NCBI GenBank assembly: GCA_910587295.1
Contig: CAJULP010000096.1
Coordinates: 1-64,000 of the forward strand
Length of the DNA: 64,000 nucleotides
Source: an uncultured Lachnospiraceae bacterium
GTDB taxonomy: Bacteria > Bacillota > Clostridia > Lachnospirales > Lachnospiraceae
Direction: 5' to 3'
The notes beneath the pieces are model-generated. The model saw only the letters and a program-made list of their open reading frames with translations, made no database searches and was not told where the DNA came from. Positions 26,000 through 35,063 of the stretch are shown here, piece after piece. The translations under genes and the position numbers were made by a program. Within the stretch, counting starts at the first letter, position 1; each line of letters begins with the position of its first letter.

Positions 26000-26340
26000 T
26001 GTAAGATGCTTCCGGGTAAATAAAGTATCAGAAGGAGGCATGTTTTTAATCATTGTAACACGAATCTGAGCAAATTAATCAAATAATTTTTTTCTGTCCG
26101 CAGAAGCGGAAAGAGAAAATATTGTCTTACAGGCAGCGTGCCTGTCGCGAACAAATCACCTGAAACACTTCAGTTATAATTCACCCTAATATGGATGTTC
26201 GCAGCGGTAAATTTATTTGGATACGTACCCGGCATCTTATCTGTTTTTATTATCGTCATTATTAAGAAAAGTATAATCAGTTCCGTAATAAATTTTTTTT
26301 GGCAGAACATATCACGGATCCTTTTGGAAATTGCTGAAAA
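26000..26340 (+). ncRNA. Candidate structured RNA or long leader, family unassigned
   Basis: No convincing gene lies between 25750 and 26349. Downstream of the strong promoter the transcript would contain a TCCGC-AGAA-GCGGA hairpin (26097-26110), a perfect ACAGGCA-GCG-TGCCTGT hairpin (26129-26145), and immediately after it GCGAACA (26147-26153) pairing with TGTTCGC (26196-26202) around an inner CTGAA/TTCAG hairpin. This density of short perfect stems is suggestive. An AGGAGG at about 26033 leads only to a 9-codon frame. I do not recognise tmRNA, RNase P, SRP RNA or a known riboswitch core. It could be a small RNA or a cis-regulatory leader for the small gene behind it. Confidence 0.35.
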
Positions 26341-26349
26341 TCGGAACGG

Positions 26350-26574
26350 ATGGGAGAAAAATTGAAAGAATATGCCGAGTATGAACCTTTAAAGTCACAG
26401 TTAGAACGCATGGAGCGGACAGGCGTAAAGCTGTACTTAGATGGTGCTCCGTCCACGACGGATTATATTATAGAAAATTGTGTAAGAGAAGATACAGTCT
26501 ATATGCCTGACTATGTGACTGACGGGAAGGGAAATTTAAAAGAAATCAGATACGATCTGGTTGTCGGGAGATGA
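26350..26574 (+). CDS. Hypothetical small protein
   Basis: 74 residues, acidic and basic residues mixed, no membrane segment: it begins MGEKLKEYAEYEPLKSQLE and contains VKLYLDGAPSTTDYII. I do not recognise a family. The codon use looks coding and the frame is closed upstream by a TGA, so the ATG at 26350 is the first possible; the ribosome binding site is weak, which lowers confidence. It follows the candidate structured RNA. Confidence 0.55.
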   Translation: MGEKLKEYAEYEPLKSQLERMERTGVKLYLDGAPSTTDYIIENCVREDTVYMPDYVTDGKGNLKEIRYDLVVGR

Positions 26575-26754
26575 TTGCCTCCTTAGCCGATGCGGGCGCC
26601 GTAGGTTTTGGAAACAGAAAGCCCCTATTAACGAAGAACATGCAAACAGCTGCGGCGGCCCTGCACTGGCATATTTTTGTTGTAAAAAGTCAAAATTGGT
26701 AATGACGGTGTAGAAATAGTCTGCTATAATATAGGGCGATTGGAGGATTACAGG

Positions 26755-28452
26755 ATGAAGAAAAAAATACTTCCTGTTGTGATCGCCATCGTCCTTATTA
26801 TCGTGATTGGGGGCGTGAGCGTTGGCGCAACATTGTGGAACAAATATTCCTATTCAAAAGAGCGTGCGGATTTGTCCGCCTATTTTAACATGTCAGGTGA
26901 GGCGGATGTAGCCATTGTATTACAGGATGAAATGGCGGAAGAACGTGCAAAGCTTTTTGACGGCGTGTACTATGTGGATCTGAACACCGTCCATAAGTAC
27001 TTTAACCAGCGCTTTTATGAGGATAAGGGCGAGGGTCTGCTGCTGTATACGGTGCCGGACGATATCATCCGGACTAAGATAGGGAGCAGTGAAATGACGG
27101 ATCAAAATGGCACAAGGACGCTTTCCTATAAGCCGGCACTTTACCAGGGTGATGTCCTTTATGTTGCCTTAGACTATATCAAACAATACACCAATTTTTC
27201 TTATGAAGGGTTTCAGGAGCCTGACAGGCTGCAGATTTATACAAAATGGGATGACCGTCAGGTTGCGGAGATCAAAAAAGATACGGCAGTGAGAATCCTT
27301 GGAGGCGTTAAGAGCGAGGTGCTTGAGGACTTAAATGCCGGTGATAAGGTGATCCTGTTAGAGCAGATGGAAACCTGGAGCAAGGTAAAGACCATGGACA
27401 GTGTCATAGGTTATGTGGAGAATAAAAGGCTCCAGAATATCCGGGTAGAGATGCCGATCCCGGTGGAGGATTACGAAGAACCGGTATATACCAGCCAGAC
27501 AAGGCAGGGCAAAGTGAACCTGGGCTGGCATGTGGTTGCGGGAACGGCGGGGAATGACACGTTAGATGAAGTGACGGCTAACACCAAGGGGCTGACCGTG
27601 ATTTCACCCACCTGGTTTAAATTAAATGACAACGAAGGGGGATTTACCAGCTTTGCCACCCAGTCTTATGTGGACAAAGTCCATGGCATGGGAATGGAAG
27701 TCTGGGGACTTGTGGAAAATATTGAATATAAAGACAGCATTGATATGTATCAGATTTTGTCCTCCACCACAACCCGGGCGAAGCTGATAGACGGCCTTGT
27801 GAACGAAGCCCTTAACTATGGGCTTGACGGGATCAACGTGGACTTTGAGCAGATCAGCGCAGACTGTGGGGAACATTTTATCCAGTTTATCAGGGAATTG
27901 TCTATCCCCTGCAGGAAAAACGGATTGGTTCTGTCCATTGATAATTATGTGCCTATGGGCGGAACGGATCATTATAACAGGACAGAGCAGGGCATTGTTG
28001 CGGATTATGTGATCATCATGGGGTATGATGAACATTATGCGGGAAGCCGGGAAGCCGGGAGTGTGGCATCCATCAATTTTGTGGAAGAAGGAATTGCGCA
28101 GACGGTAGCGCAAGTTCCGCCGGAGAAGGTGATCAATGCGGTTCCCTTTTATACCAGAATCTGGGAGACGAAGGACGGCGCCATCGGCAGCAAGGCAGTT
28201 GGCATGGACGCGGCGGAAGAATATGTCAGGGCTCACAATATAACAGTAGAGTGGAATGAGGAGACCTGCCAGAATTATGGTGAATACACGGAAGATGGAA
28301 GTCTGTTCCAGGTTTGGCTGGAGGATGAAAGCTCCATTGAAGTGAAGTTAAATATCATGGACAAGTATCAGATCGCAGGGCTTGCAAGCTGGCGGCTGGG
28401 ATTTGAGAAGCCTGTCGTATGGGATAAGATAGAAGAATACATGAACCGATAA
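26755..28452 (+). CDS. Membrane-anchored GH18-like glycoside hydrolase with SH3-type domain (YaaH-like)
   Basis: 565 residues. An N-terminal membrane anchor (residues 7-27), an amidase-associated or copper-amine-oxidase-like N-terminal part (about 50-165), a bacterial SH3-like module (175-225) and a GH18 TIM barrel (255-560). The GH18 catalytic motif D358-G-I-N-V-D363-F-E365 is intact. Relatives are spore-cortex or wall-lytic enzymes that act on N-acetylglucosamine links. A GGAGGA box lies seven bases before ATG 26755 and TATAAT lies at 26725-26730. A CwlD-like amidase follows, consistent with peptidoglycan work. Confidence 0.85.
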   Translation: MKKKILPVVIAIVLIIVIGGVSVGATLWNKYSYSKERADLSAYFNMSGEADVAIVLQDEMAEERAKLFDGVYYVDLNTVHKYFNQRFYEDKGEGLLLYTVPDDIIRTKIGSSEMTDQNGTRTLSYKPALYQGDVLYVALDYIKQYTNFSYEGFQEPDRLQIYTKWDDRQVAEIKKDTAVRILGGVKSEVLEDLNAGDKVILLEQMETWSKVKTMDSVIGYVENKRLQNIRVEMPIPVEDYEEPVYTSQTRQGKVNLGWHVVAGTAGNDTLDEVTANTKGLTVISPTWFKLNDNEGGFTSFATQSYVDKVHGMGMEVWGLVENIEYKDSIDMYQILSSTTTRAKLIDGLVNEALNYGLDGINVDFEQISADCGEHFIQFIRELSIPCRKNGLVLSIDNYVPMGGTDHYNRTEQGIVADYVIIMGYDEHYAGSREAGSVASINFVEEGIAQTVAQVPPEKVINAVPFYTRIWETKDGAIGSKAVGMDAAEEYVRAHNITVEWNEETCQNYGEYTEDGSLFQVWLEDESSIEVKLNIMDKYQIAGLASWRLGFEKPVVWDKIEEYMNR

Positions 28453-28561
28453 GTGAAAGAGAATGAGTGCTGTGCTTAGGGCATATACATGAAGTAAAGC
28501 TTAAGAAGCTGCCAGGGAATGTGTCCGTTCCATGGGGCTTTGCGTTATGGGAGCAATCAAT

Positions 28562-29263
28562 ATGTCAGATAAGTATCAGCGTGTATTGCAGTTTATCATG
28601 GCAGGCATCTTACTGGTGTCTATGTTTTTTGTGGCAAGAGAGGGGGCTGTTTACGTAAGCACCATGCAAGTGGAGAAGCAAGAAAAAATCTGCGTGGTGG
28701 TGGATGCGGGTCATGGAGGGGTAGACCCCGGCAAGGTGGGGGTGAATGACCAGTTAGAAAAGGACATTAACTTAAAGATAGCCAAATTGTTAAAGCAGTT
28801 TCTGCAGGCGGAAGGCATAGAAGTCATTATGACCAGAGAAGGAGAAAAGGGGCTGTATGACGAAGATGCTTCCAATAAGAAGGTTCAGGACATGAAAAGG
28901 CGGCTGGAGATCATAGAAGCCAGTGATGCGGTTATGGTAGTGAGTATCCATCAGAACAGTTACCACGAGGAATATGTCAAGGGCGGCCAGGTCTTTTATT
29001 ATTCCACCAGTGAAAAGAGCAGGCAGCTTGCGGAAGCGCTGCAGGAGCAGTTAAGGGAATTGGAGCCGGATAATAAAAGGGAAGCAAAGGGCAATGACAG
29101 TTATTTTTTATTGAAAAAGACTTCTAAGCCCATTGTAATCGTGGAGTGTGGCTTTTTGTCAAACCGGGAAGAAGCGGCAAAGCTTTCCGATGAGGTATAT
29201 CAGGAGAAGCTTGCGTGGAATATCCACATGGGAATCATGAAATATTTAAGCCAGAAGGAATAA
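28562..29263 (+). CDS. cwlD: N-acetylmuramoyl-L-alanine amidase, CwlD-like
   Basis: 233 residues: membrane anchor near residues 8-30, then an Amidase_3 domain with VVVDAGHGGVDPGKVG (zinc His), a conserved Glu in NDQLEKDINL, SIHQNS (second zinc His) and IVIVECGFLSNREE (catalytic Glu). It cleaves the bond between muramic acid and alanine; CwlD makes muramic-lactam in spore cortex. Start at ATG 28562, behind GGGAGC; in-frame ATGs upstream lack a ribosome binding site. Same orientation and probably same transcript as the GH18-like gene. Confidence 0.85.
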   Translation: MSDKYQRVLQFIMAGILLVSMFFVAREGAVYVSTMQVEKQEKICVVVDAGHGGVDPGKVGVNDQLEKDINLKIAKLLKQFLQAEGIEVIMTREGEKGLYDEDASNKKVQDMKRRLEIIEASDAVMVVSIHQNSYHEEYVKGGQVFYYSTSEKSRQLAEALQEQLRELEPDNKREAKGNDSYFLLKKTSKPIVIVECGFLSNREEAAKLSDEVYQEKLAWNIHMGIMKYLSQKE

Positions 29264-29266
29264 AAT

Positions 29267-29300
29267 GGCGCCAAATTACAGGAAGCTGTAGTTTGGCGCC
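29267..29300. terminator. Terminator between cwlD and the kinase operon
   Basis: GGCGCCAAATTACA pairs with TGTAGTTTGGCGCC, 14 bases with one mismatch, 6-base loop. Converging genes on both sides. Confidence 0.7.
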
Positions 29301-29324
29301 TGATTGTTTCTAAGGCTGATTTAC

Positions 29325-32015
29325 TTAATTCGGATTGGAAGCCCCGGAATAAGAAATGATGGCTTCATTTTTTCTCATGAACAACAGACCGAAAGAACCA
29401 GGCCCGCAGTTGCAGGCAACGGCGGAAGAAGCTTTTTGCAGGTAGATCCGTTCAAAAGGACAATATTGCCGGACCAGGGCCTGAATATACTTTAGCTTTT
29501 CCTCGTCCATGCCGGAATAGGTGATAAATAGGATGCGGCGGTCAATGTTTCTGGAGCTTATCAGCATTTTTCGGACGTAGTGCTTAGCAATATGTGTAAA
29601 ATCACCTAATGCCATACCGCTTACCACCATCCTGCTTTGACGCAGGCTGATGATCGGATGCATAAGCAGCGCATCGCAAAGGATTTGAATTCGCTTGGGG
29701 ATCCTTCCTGCCTGGCACATCATATGAGTACTGTCAATGACGAAAGCGGAAGAAATATAGTATTTTAATCTTTTTACAGTATTGACAATGTCTGCTTTAG
29801 AGGCATGGTTTTCCGCCATGGAGGCAGCATATAGCACTGACAGGCCGAGGCTGCTGGAAAGATGGCCGGAATCCAACACAGTGACGTTTTCAAAGGATTT
29901 GGCAGCCTCAAGGGCGTTGTAGTATCCTTGGCTGGCATGTTTGGCCATAGTAATATGGATCACATTCTGGGCTTCCGTCAGTTTCTGAGCAAAAAATCTT
30001 TCATAGTCTTCCACATCCGGCGGCTGGGAAAAACCGTTTTTTCCATTTGCCACATGTAAAAGTAATTCCTCTGCCTGAATTTCTGATTCATCTAAAAACC
30101 GGCCCTGTTCGGTGCAGATATAGTATGGGCATACGGAGATGTTAAACTCCTTTTTTAAGGACTCAGGGAGGTCGCATACGCTGTCAGTGGTGACTACAAG
30201 AGAAAGCCGCTGGGCCTGCTCAAAGATCAACACGTCTTTTCCAATCTCTGCCTGACTGGTCTCTTCGCTTAATGTTACCAGTTCTTTTGGCAGAATGCTT
30301 AGGACGGACGCTTCCAGCAAAGCACCGCTGACCGGTTTGGCGAGGTAGCCGCTGAACCCTTCCTTGCGGTAGATGAGCTGGTTATTGCTTCCGGCATTGG
30401 CGGTAAGTGCAATGACAGGCACATCCTGGCAAAGGCCGCCGGGCTGTGTGCGCAATGCGTGAAGACATTCGATCCCGTCCATTTCCGGCATCAGGTGGTC
30501 CATTAAGATGGCGTCATAATGTATATTTTGTGTCAAACTAAGGCACTCGGCTCCGCTTGATGCTGTGTCTATCTGGACTTTTGTCTCTGAGAGCAGTTTC
30601 CGTACCACCTTCAGGTTCATGTCATTATCATCCACTACAAGAATGTGTGCCTGCGGAGCCTCAAAGCTTTGCTTGTAATGCTCCCCGTCACGGGCCTTGG
30701 CACGGGAAGTCAGTGTAAATGTGCCAAGCTCATGATCATCCACGATATCCTGTTCCAGCATGACTAAGAAAGTGGATCCTTTGGTATAGACGCTGTTAAC
30801 GCTGATTTCTCCGCCCATGAGTTCGACAAGCTGGTGGACAATGCTGAGCCCTAAGCCGGTTCCTTCGATGTGGCGGTTTTTTTCCTCATCCACTCGTTTG
30901 AAAGCATTAAATATGTAAGGAATATTTTCTTTCTTAACACCTAAGCCGGTATCCTCCACGGAATACCAGACACGAACCCTGTTTAAGGTAAGACGTTCAC
31001 ACCGGATGGATAAAGTGACGGATCCCTCGCTGGTATATTTCACGGCATTGTTTAGAAGGTTGATAAGGACCTGTTTGATGCGGACCTCATCACCGCATAG
31101 CATGCTTGGAATTGAGGAATCCACATGGAGCCGGAAATCCAGTCCTTTTTGCCGGGCCTTGATCCAGATCATATTGACAATTTCCGAAAAAAGCGCTCCT
31201 GTTTCATAGGAAACGTTTACGATCTCCATTTTCCCGGATTTAATCTTGGATAAGTCAAGGATATCGTTGATCAGAGTTAGCAGCATTTTGCTGGCACTCT
31301 GGATATTTCTTGCGTTCTCGGCAACTTCTTCCGAAATATCCCCCCGCAGGATGATCTCGTTCAGCCCGATAATGGTGTTGATGGGGGTACGGATCTCGTG
31401 GCTCATGCTGGAGAAAAAGTGGTTTTCCGCCTTGTTCAGCTCTTCGATTTCTTTTTTCTGTTGTATGGAAAGCTCATTTTCTTCCTCATAAAGTTTTTTC
31501 AGGAATAAAAGCATGATACTGGTCAACAGGCCGACCAGTATAACGGAAGCGGCCGAATCAAAGAAAGAGCGCTGCTGTGTGCTGTGTGCAACGGTTTCCG
31601 GGAAACGAAACGCAATATAGTAACAAAGCAGTGTTTCAGCAGTACAAAGAAGAAAAAAAACGATTTTCCGCCTTCCTTCTAAGGTGATGCTGATATAAAT
31701 AAAGCATAGCACAAACCATTCAGGCATTCCGCTGTAAAACCCTCCTGCCGTAAAAAAGCTGATAGGGAAAAGTAAAAGAAGAAGTATGGAAATGACCGTA
31801 GCCCCGCCGTTTATGCAGTCCTTTTGGATACTGAATTTTACGATTGCCGCAATGCCTGCAAGGCTTCCTGCCAGGATCAGCAGATTGGGAAGGCTCCTCC
31901 CCATAGGGAGGATCATGATCAGCGCTACCATACATATGCCTGTGATCACGCGGAATATGCGCTCTTTCAGGCTGATTCTATGGTCAAAGATTGTTTCAAT
32001 CCATTTTTTTAACAC
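29325..32015 (-). CDS. Hybrid histidine kinase with C-terminal DegV-type lipid-binding domain
   Basis: 896 residues. Order: five to six membrane helices (about 20-175), HisKA with H206 in SHEIRTPIN, HATPase with the N box around residue 323 (NLLNNAVKY) and EGTGLGLSIV, receiver domain 456-568 with D506 (ILMDHLMPEMDG), then a full DegV domain 605-885. DegV marks: TTDSVCDLPE, FSQPP at 662-666, LDSGHLSSSLG, GRI at 770-772 and GPGSFGLLF near the end. DegV/FakB proteins bind fatty acids and hand them to a fatty acid kinase. In this copy two usual ligand positions differ (Phe before the conserved Ser; Asn where a His precedes GPG). Last gene of a three-gene relay operon, 18 bases after the previous stop. 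I infer lipid sensing. Confidence 0.9.
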   Translation of the reverse strand: MLKKWIETIFDHRISLKERIFRVITGICMVALIMILPMGRSLPNLLILAGSLAGIAAIVKFSIQKDCINGGATVISILLLLLFPISFFTAGGFYSGMPEWFVLCFIYISITLEGRRKIVFFLLCTAETLLCYYIAFRFPETVAHSTQQRSFFDSAASVILVGLLTSIMLLFLKKLYEEENELSIQQKKEIEELNKAENHFFSSMSHEIRTPINTIIGLNEIILRGDISEEVAENARNIQSASKMLLTLINDILDLSKIKSGKMEIVNVSYETGALFSEIVNMIWIKARQKGLDFRLHVDSSIPSMLCGDEVRIKQVLINLLNNAVKYTSEGSVTLSIRCERLTLNRVRVWYSVEDTGLGVKKENIPYIFNAFKRVDEEKNRHIEGTGLGLSIVHQLVELMGGEISVNSVYTKGSTFLVMLEQDIVDDHELGTFTLTSRAKARDGEHYKQSFEAPQAHILVVDDNDMNLKVVRKLLSETKVQIDTASSGAECLSLTQNIHYDAILMDHLMPEMDGIECLHALRTQPGGLCQDVPVIALTANAGSNNQLIYRKEGFSGYLAKPVSGALLEASVLSILPKELVTLSEETSQAEIGKDVLIFEQAQRLSLVVTTDSVCDLPESLKKEFNISVCPYYICTEQGRFLDESEIQAEELLLHVANGKNGFSQPPDVEDYERFFAQKLTEAQNVIHITMAKHASQGYYNALEAAKSFENVTVLDSGHLSSSLGLSVLYAASMAENHASKADIVNTVKRLKYYISSAFVIDSTHMMCQAGRIPKRIQILCDALLMHPIISLRQSRMVVSGMALGDFTHIAKHYVRKMLISSRNIDRRILFITYSGMDEEKLKYIQALVRQYCPFERIYLQKASSAVACNCGPGSFGLLFMRKNEAIISYSGASNPN

Positions 32016-32033
32016 CTGGTTTTCCTCCTGTCT

Positions 32034-34568
32034 TTATTGTAATGTGGCAATGCATGCGCAGACTTCGTCATATCGGGAAAGAAGTGCGGGATGATGCTGC
32101 CGGATATACGCTTCGTCCGCTTTTTTTCCGGCTCCCTCCAGTGCTTTGGCCAGTTCCGAAAGCAGCTCGGCGCCAATAGTCAAAGAGGTGCTTTTTAATG
32201 CGTGTACTTTGATCGCATAGTCTGCCCAGTTGGCGTTTTCGTACAAAGAAATGATCTCTGTCTTTTTTTCTTCACATTGTGATTGGAACATCTGCAGCAT
32301 TTCCATATAAAAAGCTTCTTCTCCACAGCAGTAATCTAAGCCCATCTGCACATTAATGCCTATTCGGATCAGAGGGGCAAAGGGAGAGGCTGGCTCCTTG
32401 CCCGTTTCGGCATCATCTGAAACATCAGGCGCCGGTGTGGCTTGGGGGACTTCCGCTTCCTTTGGGGAATCGGAAGGTTTTGCAAGGACATTCAAGGAGT
32501 CAGGTGTGGTTCCATATTGTATACTCTGTTTTGGAAGTACTTTGCGAAGCACTCGTTCTAAGACGGCGCGTTCTATAGGTTTGGGTATAAATTCCGTAAA
32601 ACCTTCATTGCGGAACATTTCTCTTGCGCCGCTTATGGTGTTTGCGGTAAGGGCGATGATCGGCAGATCCTGATAGAGTCCGTTTTTCATCTCACGGATT
32701 TTCTTTAGGGTTTCCACACCGTCAAAACCAGGCATCATATGGTCAAGGAAAATAATGTCATAGGAAACGCTGGCACAGCGGTCGATTGCCTCCCTGCCGC
32801 TTAAACAGGTATCTACCTGTATCCCGTAGCTGCCTAAAACCCCTTTTGCGACTACCAGGTTCATTTCTTCATCATCCACCGCAAGAACACGGACATCTAC
32901 GCATGAAAAAGGTTTCCGTCCTGCGGCCTGTGCTTCTTCAAATCCGTTTTCGCTTACTTCCCCGTTAAGAAGGTTTACCACAGAAAGGGCAAAAAAGGGC
33001 TTACGAATTAGAAGGAGCTTACTTTCTCTGTTTAGCACAAAATCTCTTTCCGCAATCACCACAACCCGGTGGGTATTGGTCAACTCTTCATAATAAGATA
33101 CATTTTCCACATATTCGGATTGAGCAATAAATACATGGGTTATGGAATAGTTGTTCAGGAGCTTTTGCAGTCCGTCAAAATTGTGGGCCTGATAGCCTTC
33201 AATGTTAAGTCCTTCCACCATATGGAGGATCATTTTATCATAGAATCTCCGTACTTCGTCACTGTTATATTTCTCAGGACGGAAATAGCATGCGATGCAT
33301 AGCTGTGCCACGTTTGGAATTGCCAGAGCCGGCGTGTCATCCTCCACTCCCTGGGGAATGGTGATATGGACCTGCAGGCCTTGCTGGCCGCTGCTGTCAA
33401 AATAGATAAAGCCGCCCATGGCATGGAGCAGCCCCCTTGCAATGGGGAGTCCTAACCCAAGGCCGCCCGCAAAGCGGCTGCTTCCGGAATCCGCCTGATA
33501 AAAATCATCACACATTTGTGTGATCTGGGAATCGGTCATACCAATCCCGGTGTCATAAATGTCGATGGTCAGGTTGATCCCGTAGCTCTCCGGACGGAAC
33601 CCGACGCAAAGGTTAATGCCGCCTTCTTCCGTAAATTTGATGGAATTTTCCATCAAGATCTTAAGGACGTGGGAAATTTTTTCCGCATCACCAATCAGGA
33701 TGGAGGGCATTTGAGGGTCGATATCAAATACCATTTCCAGTTGATGACGGCTGTTTTGCATGGCGGCCATAGTGATAACATCATTTAATACGGATGTGAT
33801 CATATAAGCTTCCCGGGCAGGAGTCAGCGTGCCCTCCACGATTTCCGTGTAGTCAAGCATGTTGTTGATCTGGTTTGACAGGCGCTTACCGGCCAGTTGT
33901 ATAGAGTGCATGTCTTCCCGCACTTCCGGGGAGATATTTTTTTCCAGTATGACTTCGCTGATCCCTAAGACCATGTTGATGGGGGTCCGCAGTTCATGGG
34001 AGACATTTGACAAAAATTCCGCATTTTGCCGGCCCGATGTTTCCAGATCCGCAAGGATACCAGCCTGAGTTTTTTGATCTTCCTGCCTTCTGTTGATCCG
34101 GTAGATGGCGATTGATGCCGCTGCGGCTACTATCATAGCGCCAAAGCCTAAACGCGCCAGGTTTTGCATGCTCATGAGATGTACAATGGTATGTAATATG
34201 AAAAAATGATAGAGCAGTTCCAGGATATACAGGCCGATGGTCATGTAGATCAGTCTCTTTTTGTTAAACATGGAAAACACTAACAGCAGCATGCAGGCTA
34301 CGGCGGGGATATCATAAAGAATGATATTATGAACCCCAAAGAAAAAAAAGCCGATCAGCAAAAGGCATGAGCACAGACATTCATAAAATGTGTCAGCCCC
34401 CATTCTCCCGATATGGAGAATCCACACCAGGGAATTTCCAATCACAATAACAGGAATCATCCATGGTTCCCAGGACATAGCGATCGTGATCAGGATCAGC
34501 ATGACGCCAAATATGGTAACGATACTGGCTAAAAGCAGATGTATGCTTGTTTGTTCTTTTGCCCTCAT
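32034..34568 (-). CDS. Hybrid histidine kinase with C-terminal HPt domain
   Basis: 844 residues. Membrane helices from about 10 to 155 (six), HisKA with H191 in SNVSHELRTPIN, HATPase with MENSIKFTEEGG and GGLGLGLPIA, a degenerate receiver-like region (about 415-530), a true receiver 560-675 with D609 (IIFLDHMMPGFDG), a Pro/Glu linker, and an HPt domain with H789 in KVHALKSTSLTIGA. This is a complete His-Asp-His relay in one chain, with the final Asp possibly on the adjacent single-domain regulator or the DegV-tailed kinase. Its start overlaps the stop of the regulator gene by four bases. No extracellular sensor domain of note; the sensing unit is the membrane part. Confidence 0.92.
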   Translation of the reverse strand: MRAKEQTSIHLLLASIVTIFGVMLILITIAMSWEPWMIPVIVIGNSLVWILHIGRMGADTFYECLCSCLLLIGFFFFGVHNIILYDIPAVACMLLLVFSMFNKKRLIYMTIGLYILELLYHFFILHTIVHLMSMQNLARLGFGAMIVAAAASIAIYRINRRQEDQKTQAGILADLETSGRQNAEFLSNVSHELRTPINMVLGISEVILEKNISPEVREDMHSIQLAGKRLSNQINNMLDYTEIVEGTLTPAREAYMITSVLNDVITMAAMQNSRHQLEMVFDIDPQMPSILIGDAEKISHVLKILMENSIKFTEEGGINLCVGFRPESYGINLTIDIYDTGIGMTDSQITQMCDDFYQADSGSSRFAGGLGLGLPIARGLLHAMGGFIYFDSSGQQGLQVHITIPQGVEDDTPALAIPNVAQLCIACYFRPEKYNSDEVRRFYDKMILHMVEGLNIEGYQAHNFDGLQKLLNNYSITHVFIAQSEYVENVSYYEELTNTHRVVVIAERDFVLNRESKLLLIRKPFFALSVVNLLNGEVSENGFEEAQAAGRKPFSCVDVRVLAVDDEEMNLVVAKGVLGSYGIQVDTCLSGREAIDRCASVSYDIIFLDHMMPGFDGVETLKKIREMKNGLYQDLPIIALTANTISGAREMFRNEGFTEFIPKPIERAVLERVLRKVLPKQSIQYGTTPDSLNVLAKPSDSPKEAEVPQATPAPDVSDDAETGKEPASPFAPLIRIGINVQMGLDYCCGEEAFYMEMLQMFQSQCEEKKTEIISLYENANWADYAIKVHALKSTSLTIGAELLSELAKALEGAGKKADEAYIRQHHPALLSRYDEVCACIATLQ

Positions 34569-34927
34569 TTTTTCTCAAACCCCATTGCAACCCGTTTTAA
34601 CAGCTCCGGAGGAAGGAAAGGCTTTTTCAGATAATTGACAGCCCCCAGTTTTGCTGCGCTGCGCACGTCATCTTCATCCCCGGACGCTGTTAAAAAGATA
34701 ACGGGAATATCCAGGGAATATTCTTTCATACGCTTGAAAGTTTCAATGCCGTCCATTTCCGGCATCGCTATATCAAGGAGAATCAGGTCGATGTCTTCGC
34801 ATATAATCTTATCAAGCGCTTCCTCTCCTGATTCTGCAAGAATGACATCATATTGTTTCTCCAGGATCATTTGTGTCCTCTTTAAATTCATTGCGTCGTC
34901 GTCAACGACTAATATTCGTTTTTGCAT
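34565..34927 (-). CDS. Single-domain response regulator (CheY-like)
   Basis: 120 residues, receiver only: acidic pocket LVVDDDAMN, phospho-acceptor D52 in LILLDIAMPEMDG, Thr in FLTASGDEDD and Lys in YLKKPF. No output domain, so it must act by protein contact or as a relay step. First gene of the operon, with translational coupling (ATGA) to the HPt kinase. The receivers of all three genes share the D-x-x-M-P-x-x-D-G core, so phosphate could move among them. Confidence 0.93.
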   Translation of the reverse strand: MQKRILVVDDDAMNLKRTQMILEKQYDVILAESGEEALDKIICEDIDLILLDIAMPEMDGIETFKRMKEYSLDIPVIFLTASGDEDDVRSAAKLGAVNYLKKPFLPPELLKRVAMGFEKK

Positions 34928-35063
34928 TTGGCGGTCTCCTTCTCTGCTTTTGGGAATTGTTAATCCCGTAAAATTTATTTTAAAATAGGATTACGATAAA
35001 ATCAAGCCTAATAACTAGTCAAAATCAAGAAGATATGATAGAGTAGTAAAAGGAGTTCAAAAA

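Noticed and set aside
25838..26349. tmRNA, RNase P RNA or SRP RNA in the long intergenic region
   Set aside because: None of the conserved core sequences of these RNAs is visible; only unassigned hairpins remain.
26575..26754. Possible 6S-like RNA before the GH18-like gene
   Set aside because: The stretch has some GC-rich pairing potential but I could not trace a long closing stem or central bubble; it also holds the promoter of the next gene.
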